Assembly: GCA_963785755.1 (NCBI GenBank) | Contig: CAWAXG010000002.1 | Coordinates: 62,001-126,000, forward strand | DNA: 64,000 nt | Source of the DNA: JACCXG01 sp963785755 | Lineage (GTDB): Bacteria > Acidobacteriota > Vicinamibacteria > Vicinamibacterales > 2-12-FULL-66-21 | Direction of reading: 5' to 3' | In this document: piece after piece, positions 26,227 through 36,059 of the stretch | Position numbering within the stretch: position 1 is the stretch's first letter | How the letters are laid out: each line of letters starts with the position of its first letter | Program-made: the position numbers and the translations under genes | Notes under the pieces: model-generated | Seen by the model: the letters and a program-made list of their open reading frames with translations, nothing else | Told to the model about the DNA's origin: nothing | Databases searched by the model: none

Positions 26227-29003
26227 TTTCAAAGCGTTCGTCCGGCACCATCTGCCGCGGCTCTCGCTGCCGCGCCGGCGCGAGCTCGAGATCGTCGAGG
26301 AACTGGCCGCGCAGATCGAGGACACCTACGACGCCCTCGTCGCCAGCGGCCTTTCGCACGACGACGCGTGGCACGAGCTGCAACGGCAGATTCCCGACTG
26401 GAAGGCGCTGGCCGACGAGCTCCTCGACGCCGAGCCGGCCATCGTCCGCCTCGCGGACCCCGGGCGCGGACCGTGGCGCGGGCCGCATGAAAGGAACAGT
26501 CATCGCCGCGCTTCGGGAATTCCTGGGATCGGGCATCGGCCGCGATCTGCAGTCGGGCATCAGACGGCTGGTGAAGGACCGCGGGTTCACCGTCACCACC
26601 ATCCTCACGCTCGCCGTGTGTCTTGGCGCGAACGCCGCGATCTTCACCATCGTCTATTCGGTGCTCTTGCGGCCGCTTCCCGTCCCCGCGCCTGATCGGA
26701 TCGTCGCGATGGGAGATGTCTACCCGACGATCACCCCCAACGACATCCTGTCCAACACCGCACCGTCGTATGTCGATCGGCTTCGAGCGGTTCCGGCGCT
26801 CGACGATCAGGCGATGTTCACCTTCTGGTTCGACACGGTTCCGATCGATGGCCTTGCCGAAGAGCTCCGCGGCATGCGAGCGACGCCGTCATTGTTCCGG
26901 CTGTTGAGGGTTGCTCCGGCTCTGGGACGAACGTTCACCGATGCCGAGGGCACGATCGGCAGCGACCGAAAGATCATCCTGAGCCACGGCTTGTGGCAGC
27001 GCCTCTACGGCGGAGACTCTGCGGTGATCGGAAAGGACCTTCGACTCGGTTGGACCGGACAGCCCTACACCATCGTCGGCGTCATGCCCCGCGGGTTCTC
27101 GTTCTTCGATCGGGGCAGCGATGGCCACGCGCGGACGCCTGGTGACGGGATCCAGTTCTGGATACCGCTCGCCTTCACGCCGGCGCAGCTGTCGGACAGC
27201 GCGCGCACCCGTTATGGATACTTCCACGTCGGCCGGATGCGGGACGGCGCGACGATCGAGCAGGTCCGCGCTCAGGTCGATGCACTGAACGCGGCGATCT
27301 TCCAGCGCTTTCCCGAGCTCGGACTGCCCGAGCTCGGCATGTACACCGCGGTCACGCCGCTGCAGGAGGCGCTCACGCGCCCCGTTCGCCGCACCCTCTA
27401 CCTGCTCTGGGGCGGAGCCGCGTTCGTGCTGCTGATCGGCGCGCTCAACATCGCGAACCTGTCACTCGCCCGATCGAGCGCACGCGCGCGCGAGCTGGCC
27501 ACGCGGCTGGCGCTCGGCGCGGGCAGGCTTCGCGTGACGCGGGAACTGATCGTCGAGGGCGTCGTGCTGGCTGGTCTCGGCGGCCTCGCGAGTATAGCCG
27601 TCGGCGCGTGGATCGTGCAGACGCTGGTATCCGGCGAGCTGACGAACTTGCCGAACGCGGCGTCCGTGCGAATGGACTGGACCGTCGTGGGATTTGCCGC
27701 CGCGGTTTCTGTGGTGATTGGCGCCCTGATCGGACTGGTGCCTGCCGCTGCCATGCGACGCGCGACCCTCAGCCAGGTACTTTCCGACGGGAGCAGGCTC
27801 GGCACGGGCGGACGAACGACTCGTCATTTCCGCCGTGCTCTCGTCGTCACGCAGCTGGCGGTTTCGGTCGTCCTGCTGATCGGCGCCGGACTGCTGCTGG
27901 CCAGCTTTCGCAATCTCCTCGCGGTCGACGCCGGGTTTCACGCCGAGCGTGTCACCACGGCCACCATCTTTCCTCCACCGTCGCGCTACCCGGATCGCCA
28001 GGCCATGGTCGCGTTATTCGATCGCGTCCTCGAGTCCGTACGCAACATTCCCGGAGTCGAGGCGGCAGGGATCACGTCGAACATCGCCCTGAGCGGACGT
28101 CTCAGTCCGGCGACGGTCTCCGCGGCGGACCAGAGCCCTCAGCCTGGTGAGGCAGTGGTCCTTCCTTCCGTGGTGAGCGTCACACCGGAATACTTCGAAG
28201 CCATGATGACGCCGCTCGTCCGCGGCAGGTACTTCGCGGAGAGCGACCGGGCCGACACGCTACGCGTCGCGATCGTCGACGAACGTCTCGCGTCACGGTT
28301 CTGGCCGAACGCGGATCCGATCGGGCAGGCGATACGCCGCGGCGACTCCGGACGCTATACCGTCGTCGGCGTCGTTCGGAGTGTGCGGTTCGAAAGCCTC
28401 GCGGGGCAGGCTGAATCAGTCGGCGCCGCCTACTTCCCGCACACGCAGGCGCCCGAGGTGGGGCGTCTGCGATGGATCGCGGTGAGAACCGCGGCCGGGT
28501 CCGCCGCCGTCACGCCGGCGGTGCGAGCGGCACTGAAGGCCATCGATCCCGGCCTGCCGCTCTCAGACATCCAGACGATGACCGAGCGCACAGCGCGCTC
28601 GGTCGCACCGCAGCGTCTCGCGATGGGCGTCGCGGGTGTCTTCGGCGCCGTCGCGCTGTTCCTGTCGGCCGTGGGAATCTACGGCGTGCTGGCGTACGTG
28701 GTCGCGCGGAGAACACGCGAGATCGGCATCCGGCTCGCGCTCGGCAGCACGGCGCGTGGGATCTTCCAGCTCGTGTTCCACGAAGGTCTCGTGCTGGTCG
28801 CCGCCGGGCTGGCCTTCGGCCTGCTGGGCGCGCTGGCAATGGGACGGGCGTTGGAGGGCCAGGTCTTCGGCGTGCGGCCGACCGATCCCGTCATCCTCGG
28901 CGGCATCGCGCTGGCAACCGCGGCCGTCGCGCTGCTCGCCTGCGTCGTCCCCGCTCATCGCGCGACGCGGGTCGATCCGGTGCACACGTTGAGCGCTCAA
29001 TAA
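26219..29003 (+). CDS. ADOP family permease (MacB-type, duplicated), frameshift after the prefix domain
   Basis: A protein of about 928 residues. It opens with a permease-prefix domain (FKAFVRHHLPRLSLPRRREL, then IVEELAAQIEDTYDALVASG), then two MacB_PCD/FtsX units. The first unit has DRGFTVTTILTLAVCLGANA and ALNIANLSLARSSAR; the second has HFRRALVVTQLAVSVVLLIG and a final FtsX module GIYGVLAYVVARRTREIGIR ending RATRVDPVHTL. The prefix and the permease are in different frames with the switch near 26480; in the family they are one chain, so a one-base error or lesion is likely, though two overlapping genes are possible. ADOP proteins lack their own ATPase gene; transport of a peptide or lipid, or mechanotransmission, is inferred. 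Confidence 0.85.
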
Positions 29004-29032
29004 CAAGTGGCAAGTTGTAAACAGCCTAAAGA

Positions 29033-29090
29033 ATCCTTCGTGCGCTTCGTGACGTCGTGTCGTGTGGCGCGTCAGCGCAACTCGTTCTCT
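29033..29090. repeat. TCGTGCC-type repeat with GGCGCG-AGCGCAA tail
   Basis: The stretch CTTCGTGCGCTTCGTGACGT and a following GGCGCGTCAGCGCAACTCGTTC block match the 17895, 34455 and 54187 copies in order. It lies in the 264-bp gap after the ADOP gene, which holds no gene that can be supported. Confidence 0.5.
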
Positions 29091-29267
29091 GCCGAATTCA
29101 CTCAACGATGCGGCAGTCGGCCCGGCCGCGCCCGCGGCAGTCTCGAAAGAAGGCGTGCGTCATCTGTGAATAGATGAATGAGCCCCGCACTCCCGCCCTC
29201 CCTAGTCGATTCCAATTATTGAGCCGTTCCCGCGATCTTCGTACCATCCGTCCCGGTCCAATCCACC

Positions 29268-29810
29268 ATGCCGCACATCGCGCTCCCCGACGGGCTCCCC
29301 GGAATCACCAGTGCCTTCGCCTACCGGCCCGAGACCGCGCGGCCGATGCGCGAGCTGGCTGAGGTGCTGCTGCGCGGGGCGAACACGCTGACCAGCGGCG
29401 AACGCGAGCTGATCGCGGCGTTCGTCTCCGCGCGGAACGACTGCGAGTTCTGCCACGCGAGCCATCGCGCGGCGGCTGCGCACCATCTCTCGGGAAACTA
29501 CAGTCTGGTCGACGCCGTCAGGTGCGATCTGCAGTCGGCGCCGGTCACGGCGAAGATGAAAGCGCTGTTGACCATCGCCGGCAAGGTTCAGCAGGGCGGC
29601 AAACAGGTCTCCAACGAGGACATCGACCACGCGCGCGCCGAGGGCGCGACCGACGTCGAGATTCACGACACCGTGCTCATCGCCGCGGCCTTCTGCATGT
29701 ACAACCGGTACGTCGACGGCCTCGCCACGGTCACGCCGAGCGATCCCGCCCTCTACGATCGAATGGGCCAGCGGATGGCCCGCGAGGGCTACGTTCGCGC
29801 CGGCGAATAG
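29268..29810 (+). CDS. Carboxymuconolactone decarboxylase/AhpD-like peroxidase-related protein
   Basis: A 180-residue all-helical protein of the AhpD-like superfamily. The redox motif is ISARNDCEFCHASH-like: here FVSARNDCEFCHASHRAA near residue 55, with the two cysteines of CxxC and the histidine three residues later expected for an uncharacterised peroxidase-related enzyme. The C-terminal half (DVEIHDTVLIAAAFCMYNRY) matches the second helix pair of the family. The ATG is well placed after a short untranslated lead. It stands alone, followed by a TonB receptor. It probably reduces peroxides with an unknown thiol partner. Confidence 0.88.
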   Translation: MPHIALPDGLPGITSAFAYRPETARPMRELAEVLLRGANTLTSGERELIAAFVSARNDCEFCHASHRAAAAHHLSGNYSLVDAVRCDLQSAPVTAKMKALLTIAGKVQQGGKQVSNEDIDHARAEGATDVEIHDTVLIAAAFCMYNRYVDGLATVTPSDPALYDRMGQRMAREGYVRAGE

Positions 29811-29861
29811 ATTCACATCCCCTCACCAACGGAGCCGTCGATAGATCGACAGGAGGTGACG

Positions 29862-32800
29862 TTGCTCACCGGCGACTTTCGCAAGAGACCGATTCTGGTG
29901 GTACGCGGCCCTTGCGCTCGCGGTCATCTCGAGCCTCGGCGCGGGCGCCCACGACGCGTATGCGCAGGAAACGACCGGAACCATCGAAGGCGCAGTCACC
30001 GACCGGACGACTGGCGCCATTCGCGGCGCGCGTGTGGTCGTCCTCAATCGGGAAACTGGCCTCACCAAGGAGACCGAAACCGCGGCGGACGGCTTCTACC
30101 GGGTGCTGTTGCTGCCGGTCGGGCAGTATAACGTCACCGTGAACGCACCCGGGTTCGCGACGCTCGTCCGCGAGTCGATTGAAGTCAATGTGAGCCAGAG
30201 CGTGCGCCTGAATCTGCAGCTCGAGCTGTCCTCAGTCTCTGAGACGGTCAAGGTCGAAGGCGGCGCGCAGCTCGTCGACACCTCCAGCAACGCGCTCGGA
30301 CGCGTCGTCACCGGCCGGGAGCTGGTGGATCTGCCGCTCAACGGCCGCAACTTCACGCAGCTCGGCCTGCTGCAGACCGGCGTCGCGCCGCTCACCGCCG
30401 GCGTGGTCACGGCGGGAGGCAGCCTGCGTCAGGGACAGGCCTACGCGGTCAACGGCATGCGCCCCGAGCAGAACATGTATCTGGTGGACGGTGCGCAGAA
30501 TCAGAATCGCATGGACGGCGGCTACGCGCTGAAGCTGCCGGTCGAGGCGATCGCCGAGTTCCGCATCCTGACGCAGACGGCGCCGCCCGAATACGGCGGC
30601 ACCGCCGGCGCGACCACGAGCGTCGTCACCCGCTCGGGGACCAATCAGTTTCATGGCGCGGTGTACGAGTTCGTGCGGAACGACGCGTTCGATGCCCGGA
30701 ACTACTTTTCGGAACATGTCGAGCCGCTGAAGCAGCACCAGTTCGGCGGCACTTTCGGCGGCCCGGTGACCCGCGATCGGCGTGCTGTTCTTCGGCTATT
30801 ACGAAGGATTCCGCAATACGCAAGGGATGACGACGTCCGCGACCGTGCCCACGGCACTCGAGCGGCAAGGGGATTTCTCGCAGCTCGGCGTGCCGCTCCT
30901 CAATCTGGCGGCAGGCGGCGTGCCGTTCCCCGGCAACAAGATTCCGGAGGCCGCCATCAACCCGGTCTCGCGGAACGTGCTGAACATGTATCCGCTCGGC
31001 AACGTGTCGCCGTCGATCTACCGCGAGACGGTCATCCTCGAGAACGACTACGACCAGACCGGCGGCCGGCTGGATTTCACCCTGTCTCCCGACAATCAGA
31101 TCTTCGGGCGCTATTCGTATTCGGGCGGCAACAACCTCAATCCGGTTTCCGTTCGAGGCACGGATGTCCCCGGCTTCCCCACGCGCGACGATTTCGCGAC
31201 GCATCACGCCACGGTCTCGAACACGCGCATTCTTTCGCCGTCGTTGACCAGCTCGCTGCGCGGCACGTTCCTGCGCCACGAATTCTTCTTCGATCAGCGG
31301 CTCAACCGCACGCCGCCGTCCGCGCTCGGATTCGGCTACGAGTCGTCCAATGAGGTCGGGCAGGGTCCGCCGTTCTTCAATGTCAGCGGCTACTCGCCGA
31401 TCGGCGGCGCGATCACCGGCCCGCGCAACACGACGCAGCACACCGTCGAGGTCCAGAACAACGTCGCCTGGACGAAGCGCTCGCACCTCGTGAAGATCGG
31501 CGGCGAGTTCCGGCATACGTCGATCGACATGGTCCAGGCGATCGCCCCGAATGCGTTCTACGTGTTCGCGGGCACGTTTCCCACGAACAACGCGGTCGCC
31601 AACCTCCTGCTCGGCGCGCCGGTCACGTTCTATCAGGGCCATGGCGACTTCGCCCGCGACGTCCGGGTCTGGAACGGCAACGCGTACGCGCAGGACGAAT
31701 GGCGCCTCAACCCGCGCCTGACGCTCAACTACGGCCTGCGCTACGAACGGATCAATCCCTTCACGGAGATCGAGGATCGCCTGAACGGCTTCATCCCCGG
31801 CGTGCAGTCGCGGGTCAGGCCCGACGCTCCGGTCGGGACTGGTGTTTCCGGGCGACCCGGCATCGGTTGCGGGATTGCGGACAGCGTTCATGCGTTCATG
31901 CCGCGCGGCGGCTTCGCCTGGGATCCGACCGGCTCGGGTGTGTGGTCGGTCCGCGGCGCGTATGGATTGTTCTACGACCAGTTCCAGAACGGCGCGGGGA
32001 CGTCCTCGCAGGTGGCGATCAGCGCGACACCCTGGGCGCAGTTCGTCCAGTTCAGCGGCGCCGGGCTCAACTTTCAGAATCCCTATCTGGGCAGACCACC
32101 TGCCCGCGGCGGATACGTTCGTCCGGCCGTCCACGGTCTTCGCGCTCGACCCCGAGGCGAAGCCGCCGTCCGTGCAGAACTGGAACGTCGAGCGTCCAAC
32201 GCTCGTTCCTCAGCCGGTATGTCGTGGAGGCTCGATACGTCGGCGCCAGGGGCCGGGACCTGCCGCGGAACGTCGAGGCGAACCCTGCCCTGTTCGGTCC
32301 GGGAGCGACGGCGCAGAATGCCGACCGGCGTCGGATCTATGCCGGCTGCCCGGCGGACGGCAGCGCCTGCGCGTTGTCCACCGTCGCGATGCTGCGGAGC
32401 GTCGCGCGATCGAGTTATCAGGCGGGTCAGGCGAGCATCTCGCGGCGCTTCGGCGACGCGTGGCGTTCAACGTGTCGTACTGGTACTCGCGAACGTTCGA
32501 TCATCTCTCCGCGATGAATCTTTCCGGCGCGGCGGCGCGGCCGCTCGCCGGCGAGAACGATCTGGCGCAGAATCCGTTCGATCTCGACGCCGAATGGGGT
32601 CCGTCCTTGTTCGACGCGCGGCATCGCATCGTCGCCAGCGCGAGCTGGATTCTGCCCACGATGGGGAAACGGCGCCGGCAGCAGACGAGCCATGCTGGGC
32701 GGATGGCAGGTGAATGTGATCCTGGCGCACAACTCCGGCACGCCGTTCACGGTCTCGGATTCGGCGAACGTCGCGCTGCAGGCGAACAGCCCGCCGATCT

Positions 32801-33165
32801 CCGGGTTCCCCGCCAGCCGCCCCAATCTCGTCGGCGATCCCAACGCGGGACCGCATACCGTCGACGCGTGGCTCAGCCGGTCAGCGTTCGAGCGCTTGAA
32901 TGTGCAGACGCAGGCCGGCGAGTTCGGCAACGCCGGCCGCAACATCGCGCGCGGCCCCGACTACACGAACGTCGACCTCGCGCTGGTCCGCGATTTCGCG
33001 ATCGTCCACGCCACGCGTCTGCAGTTCCGGGCCGAGGTGTTCAACCTGACCAATCACGTGAATTTCGGCCTGCCGGTCGCGGATTTGAATTCGGCGAATT
33101 TCGGACGGATTCTGTCCGCCGGCCCGCCGCGGTTGATGCAGTTCGCGGTGAAGCTGCTGTTCTGA
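29862..33165 (+). pseudogene. Oar-like TonB-dependent receptor broken by about eight indels
   Basis: After mental repair this is one receptor of about 1,100 residues: signal peptide (WWYAALALAVISSLGAGA), CarboxypepD_reg domain (TTGTIEGAVTDRTTGAIRGA), plug (LPLNGRNFTQLGLLQTGVAP, GMRPEQNMYLVDGA) and a large barrel ending NLTNHVNFGLPVADLN...LMQFAVKLLF. This is the Oar/OmpA-related class abundant in Acidobacteriota. Breaks are seen near 29892, 30779, 31837, 31857, 32095, 32183, 32460 and 32680, each a single-base change in effect. The TTG start has AGGAGG five bases upstream. So many lesions in 3.3 kb suggest decay, but neighbouring genes also have indels, so error cannot be excluded. Confidence 0.75.
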
Positions 33166-33180
33166 GGAGTCGTGCACGTT

Positions 33181-33435
33181 GAGGACGAATCGCGGATCGT
33201 CGCGGATCTGCAGCGGTCGTGCACGCCGGCCTGGTCTCTGGCCGGCGTTTCGCGGACAGGGCGCTCGAATACTCGCAAGCCGCCGCGCCGCATCTTTGCG
33301 GCTTGTGAATATTCGAGCGTCCTGTCCACGGGCCGCGCGAAGCGCGGGCACGACCGCTCGTCGCGCCGCGGATCAGCAGACTGCCCGGGCCATCCGCAAG
33401 AAATCCGCGAAATCCGCGAGAATCCGCGTCTCGTA
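33181..33435 (+). repeat. Cloverleaf repeat, full copy A
   Basis: A closing stem AGCGGTCGTGC/GCACGACCGCT (33212-33222 with 33348-33358) encloses three hairpins: CGCCGGCC/GGCCGGCG (33224-33247), a 30-nt-armed hairpin (33254-33283 with 33298-33327, three mismatches) and CCGCGC-GAA-GCGCGG (33333-33347). Outside it, CGCGGATC units on the left face complementary ATCCGCG units on the right. It fills most of the 386-bp gap between the broken receptor and the PqiA-like gene, where no gene is seen. Confidence 0.85.
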
Positions 33436-33551
33436 TCCTCAAGGCAGCCGGTAGGCCTTCGGTACATTCTGACGAGGTGCTTCCCCGCGCGCGTCCTGGC
33501 GCCGCCCCGCTTCCCAGATCCCGCCCGTCCGGTGCATGATGTCCGGACCCT

Positions 33552-34310
33552 ATGACCTCCAGTGCCAAGCGTCTCGTCGTTCTCGTGCTGCTCGTGTGCT
33601 CGATGGGGCTGCTGATTCCGGGGTTGTTCCTCCCCGTCCTCACCATCCGCGGGGTGCTGACGCGCGAGGGGATCGCGAAGGTCGCGCCGATGATGCTCGA
33701 GCGCGGGCTGAACGACGAGACCCTCGCCGTGCTCAAGTCGATGATGAACCCGACGATCCTCGCGTTCATGCAGGCGACGGGCGGCGACATCCGCAAGATC
33801 GTCATCGAGAAGCTCGGACCGCAGATCTCCACGGCGCTGCAGAAGAACGTCGGCGAGGTCGAGGTCTACGAGCAGACGCGCAGCATCATCGGCGCCGTGC
33901 AGCGGCTCTACGAAGTCGGCAGTCCGGTGCCGGCGACGCTGATCCTGCTCTTCAGCGTGATCGTCCCGTTCGGCAAGGCGGCGCTCGTCGCCTGGGCGAT
34001 GTTCATGACCAGCGAGGGCGCGCGGCGCCGCACCGTGAAGTTCGTCGAGGCGATCGCCAAATGGTCGATGGCCGACGTCTTCGTCGTGGCGCTGTTCATC
34101 ACCTACCTGGCGGCGCAGGCCAGCGCGACGCCGACCGAGGGCCCGAATGCCGCGCCGGCGATGATCGCGTTCACCGCCCGTGTCGGGCCGGGGTTCTACT
34201 GGTTCGCGGCGTACTGCCTGTTCTCGCTCGCCTCGCAGCAGCTCACGGTGCGGATGGTGACGTCGACAGCTGCAGAACCGCAGGGCCTGTCTGAACGGAC
34301 CTCAGGTTAG
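33552..34310 (+). CDS. PqiA-like (paraquat-inducible protein A) membrane protein
   Basis: A 252-residue inner-membrane protein. The first helix (LVVLVLLVCSMGLLIPGLFL) is followed by a soluble stretch and then by the PqiA core: SIIGAVQRLYEVG, PATLILLFSVIVPFGKAALV and IAKWSMADVFVVALFITYLA. The pattern of a lone helix, a loop and a G-x-x-x-A..LI..FS..VP..K module is that of PF04403. The family takes part in lipid traffic or membrane-stress tolerance in Proteobacteria, usually with an MCE protein, none of which is nearby. The ATG follows a weak ribosome-binding site. Confidence 0.82.
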   Translation: MTSSAKRLVVLVLLVCSMGLLIPGLFLPVLTIRGVLTREGIAKVAPMMLERGLNDETLAVLKSMMNPTILAFMQATGGDIRKIVIEKLGPQISTALQKNVGEVEVYEQTRSIIGAVQRLYEVGSPVPATLILLFSVIVPFGKAALVAWAMFMTSEGARRRTVKFVEAIAKWSMADVFVVALFITYLAAQASATPTEGPNAAPAMIAFTARVGPGFYWFAAYCLFSLASQQLTVRMVTSTAAEPQGLSERTSG

Positions 34311-34365
34311 CCGCCGGCCGTGAATCACCCGGATGCCAACTGAGAGTTCGCGCGGACGCCGCGAT

Positions 34366-34445
34366 TCCTTCCGCCTAACCGCCTCCGCCAAGGCTACGGC
34401 GAGTCTCGCCGAAGCGCTTCGCGCGAAGGCGGAAGGCGGAAGCCA
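34366..34445 (+). repeat. GC-rich palindromic element, plus orientation
   Basis: An 80-bp block containing CCGCCTCCGCC, then the core GCTACGGCGAGTCTCGCCGAAGC, then GCGCGAAGGCGGAAGGCGG. It is nearly identical, in reverse complement, to the block at 47315-47395. It lies between the PqiA-like and PQQ-propeller genes. Confidence 0.8.
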
Positions 34446-34454
34446 CGCAACATC

Positions 34455-34508
34455 TATTTCGTTCTCGTGCCTCGTGCCGTCGTGCCGTCGTGCGGCGCGA
34501 AGCGCAAC
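34455..34508. repeat. TCGTGCCG octamer repeat copy
   Basis: Units TCGTGCC-TCGTGCCG-TCGTGCCG are followed by GCGGCGCGAAGCGCAAC, the same order as near 17895 and 54187. It sits directly downstream of the GC-rich palindrome. Confidence 0.6.
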
Positions 34509-34571
34509 ATCGTGTGCGCCCGACGTACCGCGCACAATTTCGGGTACGATGGCCGCCAGCGAGGAATGCAC

Positions 34572-35960
34572 ATGCGCCGCCTGTCCTTCATCACTGCGCT
34601 CACCCTGACCCTGGCATCGGTCGCCGCGTCCGTCACGCTGTCGCGCACGCTCGGTGCGGCCGTCGCGCCGCGGCCTGGCATCGACTGGCCCCAGTTCCGC
34701 GGGATCGCCGCGGCGGGCGTGGCCGAGGGGTTTTCGCTGCCTGCAACCTGGAATACCGCTGACGGCACCAACGTGCGATGGAAGGCCGCCATCCCCGGCC
34801 TGGGGCTGTCGAGCCCGGTCGTGTGGGGGGATGACGTGTTCATCTCCACCTCGATCAGCGGTCAGAAAGACGCCGGCCTGAAGGTCGGGCTGTACGGGGA
34901 CATCGCGCCGGTCAATGACGACACCGAGCACGAGTGGCGGCTGTATGCCGTGGACAAGAGGACCGGCAAGATCAAATGGCAGCAGTCGGTCCACAAGGCG
35001 GTCCCGAAGATCAAGCGGCATACGAAGGCGACCCACGCGAATTCCACGCTCGCCACCGACGGCGAGCGCATCATCGCGTTCTTCGGCTCGGAAGGGTTGT
35101 ATGCGTACGACCTCAAGGGCAAGCTGCTCTGGAAGAAGGACCTCGGCGTCCTCGATGCCGGCTTCTACATGGTCCCGGCGGCGCAATGGGAGACCGGGAG
35201 CTCGCCGATCCTGCACGAGGACGTCGTGATCGTCCTCGCGGACGTGCAGAAGGACTCGTTCCTCGCGGCGCTGGATGCGAAGACCGGGAAGGAACTCTGG
35301 CGCACCGCCCGGACCGACGTGCCGACGTGGGGCACGCCGACCGTCCATCGCGTGAACGGCCAGACGCAGATCATCGTCAACGGCTTCCGGCACGCGGGCG
35401 CGTACGACTTCAAGACCGGGAAGGAAATCTGGAAGCTCGGCCGGAACGGCGACATCCCCGTGCCGACGCCGGTGGTGAGCGGCGGCCTGATCTACATCAC
35501 CAACGCGCACGGCCCGATGTCGCCCGTCTACGCGATCAAGGAGACCGCGACCGGCGACATCACGCCGCAGCCGGATGCCACGGCTACGGATCACATCGCC
35601 TGGAGCGTTCCGAAGGGCGGCGGCTACATGTGCACGCCGCTCATCTATCGCGGCCTCACCTACATCGTCACCTACAACGGGGTGTTGAGCGTCTTCGACG
35701 CGAAGACCGGCGAGCGGAAGCTGCAGCAGCGGCTGCTCGAGAACACCGCGTCCGCGTTCACCTCGTCGCCCGTCGCGAACGACGGCAAGGTCTATATCGC
35801 CAGCGAAGACGGGCAGATGATCGTGCTGAAGGCCGGGGAGACGTTCGAGCGCATCGCGACCAACGACATGGGCGCGAGCGTGCTGGCGACGCCAGCGATT
35901 TCGGAAGGCCGCCTGCTCGTGCGGACGCAGAACCAGCTCATCTCGCTCGGCTTGAAGTAG
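34572..35960 (+). CDS. Secreted PQQ-binding-like beta-propeller protein
   Basis: A 462-residue exported protein: signal peptide MRRLSFITALTLTLASVAAS, then a PQQ-like eight-bladed propeller whose blades carry the tryptophan docking motif, for example AVDKRTGKIKWQQSV, AYDLKGKLLWKKDLG, ALDAKTGKELWRTA, YDFKTGKEIWKLGR and VFDAKTGERKLQQ. The opening WPQFRGIAAAGVAEG is typical of the WPxFRG group of acidobacterial and planctomycetal outer-membrane PQQ-like proteins, which mostly lack cofactor residues. The second of two close ATGs is preferred because GAGGA stands seven bases before it. It is probably a structural or binding protein rather than a dehydrogenase. Confidence 0.87.
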   Translation: MRRLSFITALTLTLASVAASVTLSRTLGAAVAPRPGIDWPQFRGIAAAGVAEGFSLPATWNTADGTNVRWKAAIPGLGLSSPVVWGDDVFISTSISGQKDAGLKVGLYGDIAPVNDDTEHEWRLYAVDKRTGKIKWQQSVHKAVPKIKRHTKATHANSTLATDGERIIAFFGSEGLYAYDLKGKLLWKKDLGVLDAGFYMVPAAQWETGSSPILHEDVVIVLADVQKDSFLAALDAKTGKELWRTARTDVPTWGTPTVHRVNGQTQIIVNGFRHAGAYDFKTGKEIWKLGRNGDIPVPTPVVSGGLIYITNAHGPMSPVYAIKETATGDITPQPDATATDHIAWSVPKGGGYMCTPLIYRGLTYIVTYNGVLSVFDAKTGERKLQQRLLENTASAFTSSPVANDGKVYIASEDGQMIVLKAGETFERIATNDMGASVLATPAISEGRLLVRTQNQLISLGLK

Positions 35961-36002
35961 ACGAACGTCGAAGAATCGGCTGAGCGACCGACGTGGCAGC
36001 GC

Positions 36003-36052
36003 GATGTTCCAACGAGTCGCGGATCATCGCGGACCTGCCGCGGTCGTGCACG
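36003..36052 (+). repeat. Partial left end of the cloverleaf repeat family
   Basis: ACGAGTCGCGGATCATCGCGG followed by CCGCGGTCGTGCACGCCG repeats the left end of copies A and B. The hairpins are missing and the element stops at the 3' end of the GGDEF-EAL gene. Confidence 0.65.
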
Positions 36053-36059
36053 CCGACTG

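Noticed and set aside
30626..32134. A 502-codon open frame on the minus strand
   Set aside because: It mirrors the broken TonB receptor; composition is Arg/Ala/Val-rich antisense with no motif or start signal.
33212..33358. Cloverleaf element as a tRNA or tmRNA
   Set aside because: Stem lengths, loops and the lack of T-loop and CCA-like features do not fit; the middle arm of 30 bp is far too long.
33241..33400. Cloverleaf element as coding DNA
   Set aside because: One frame in A and B gives a similar peptide (STGRAKRGHDRSSRR), but the DNA itself is identical there and the arms are constrained by pairing; no start, ribosome site or conserved frame in copy C supports a gene.
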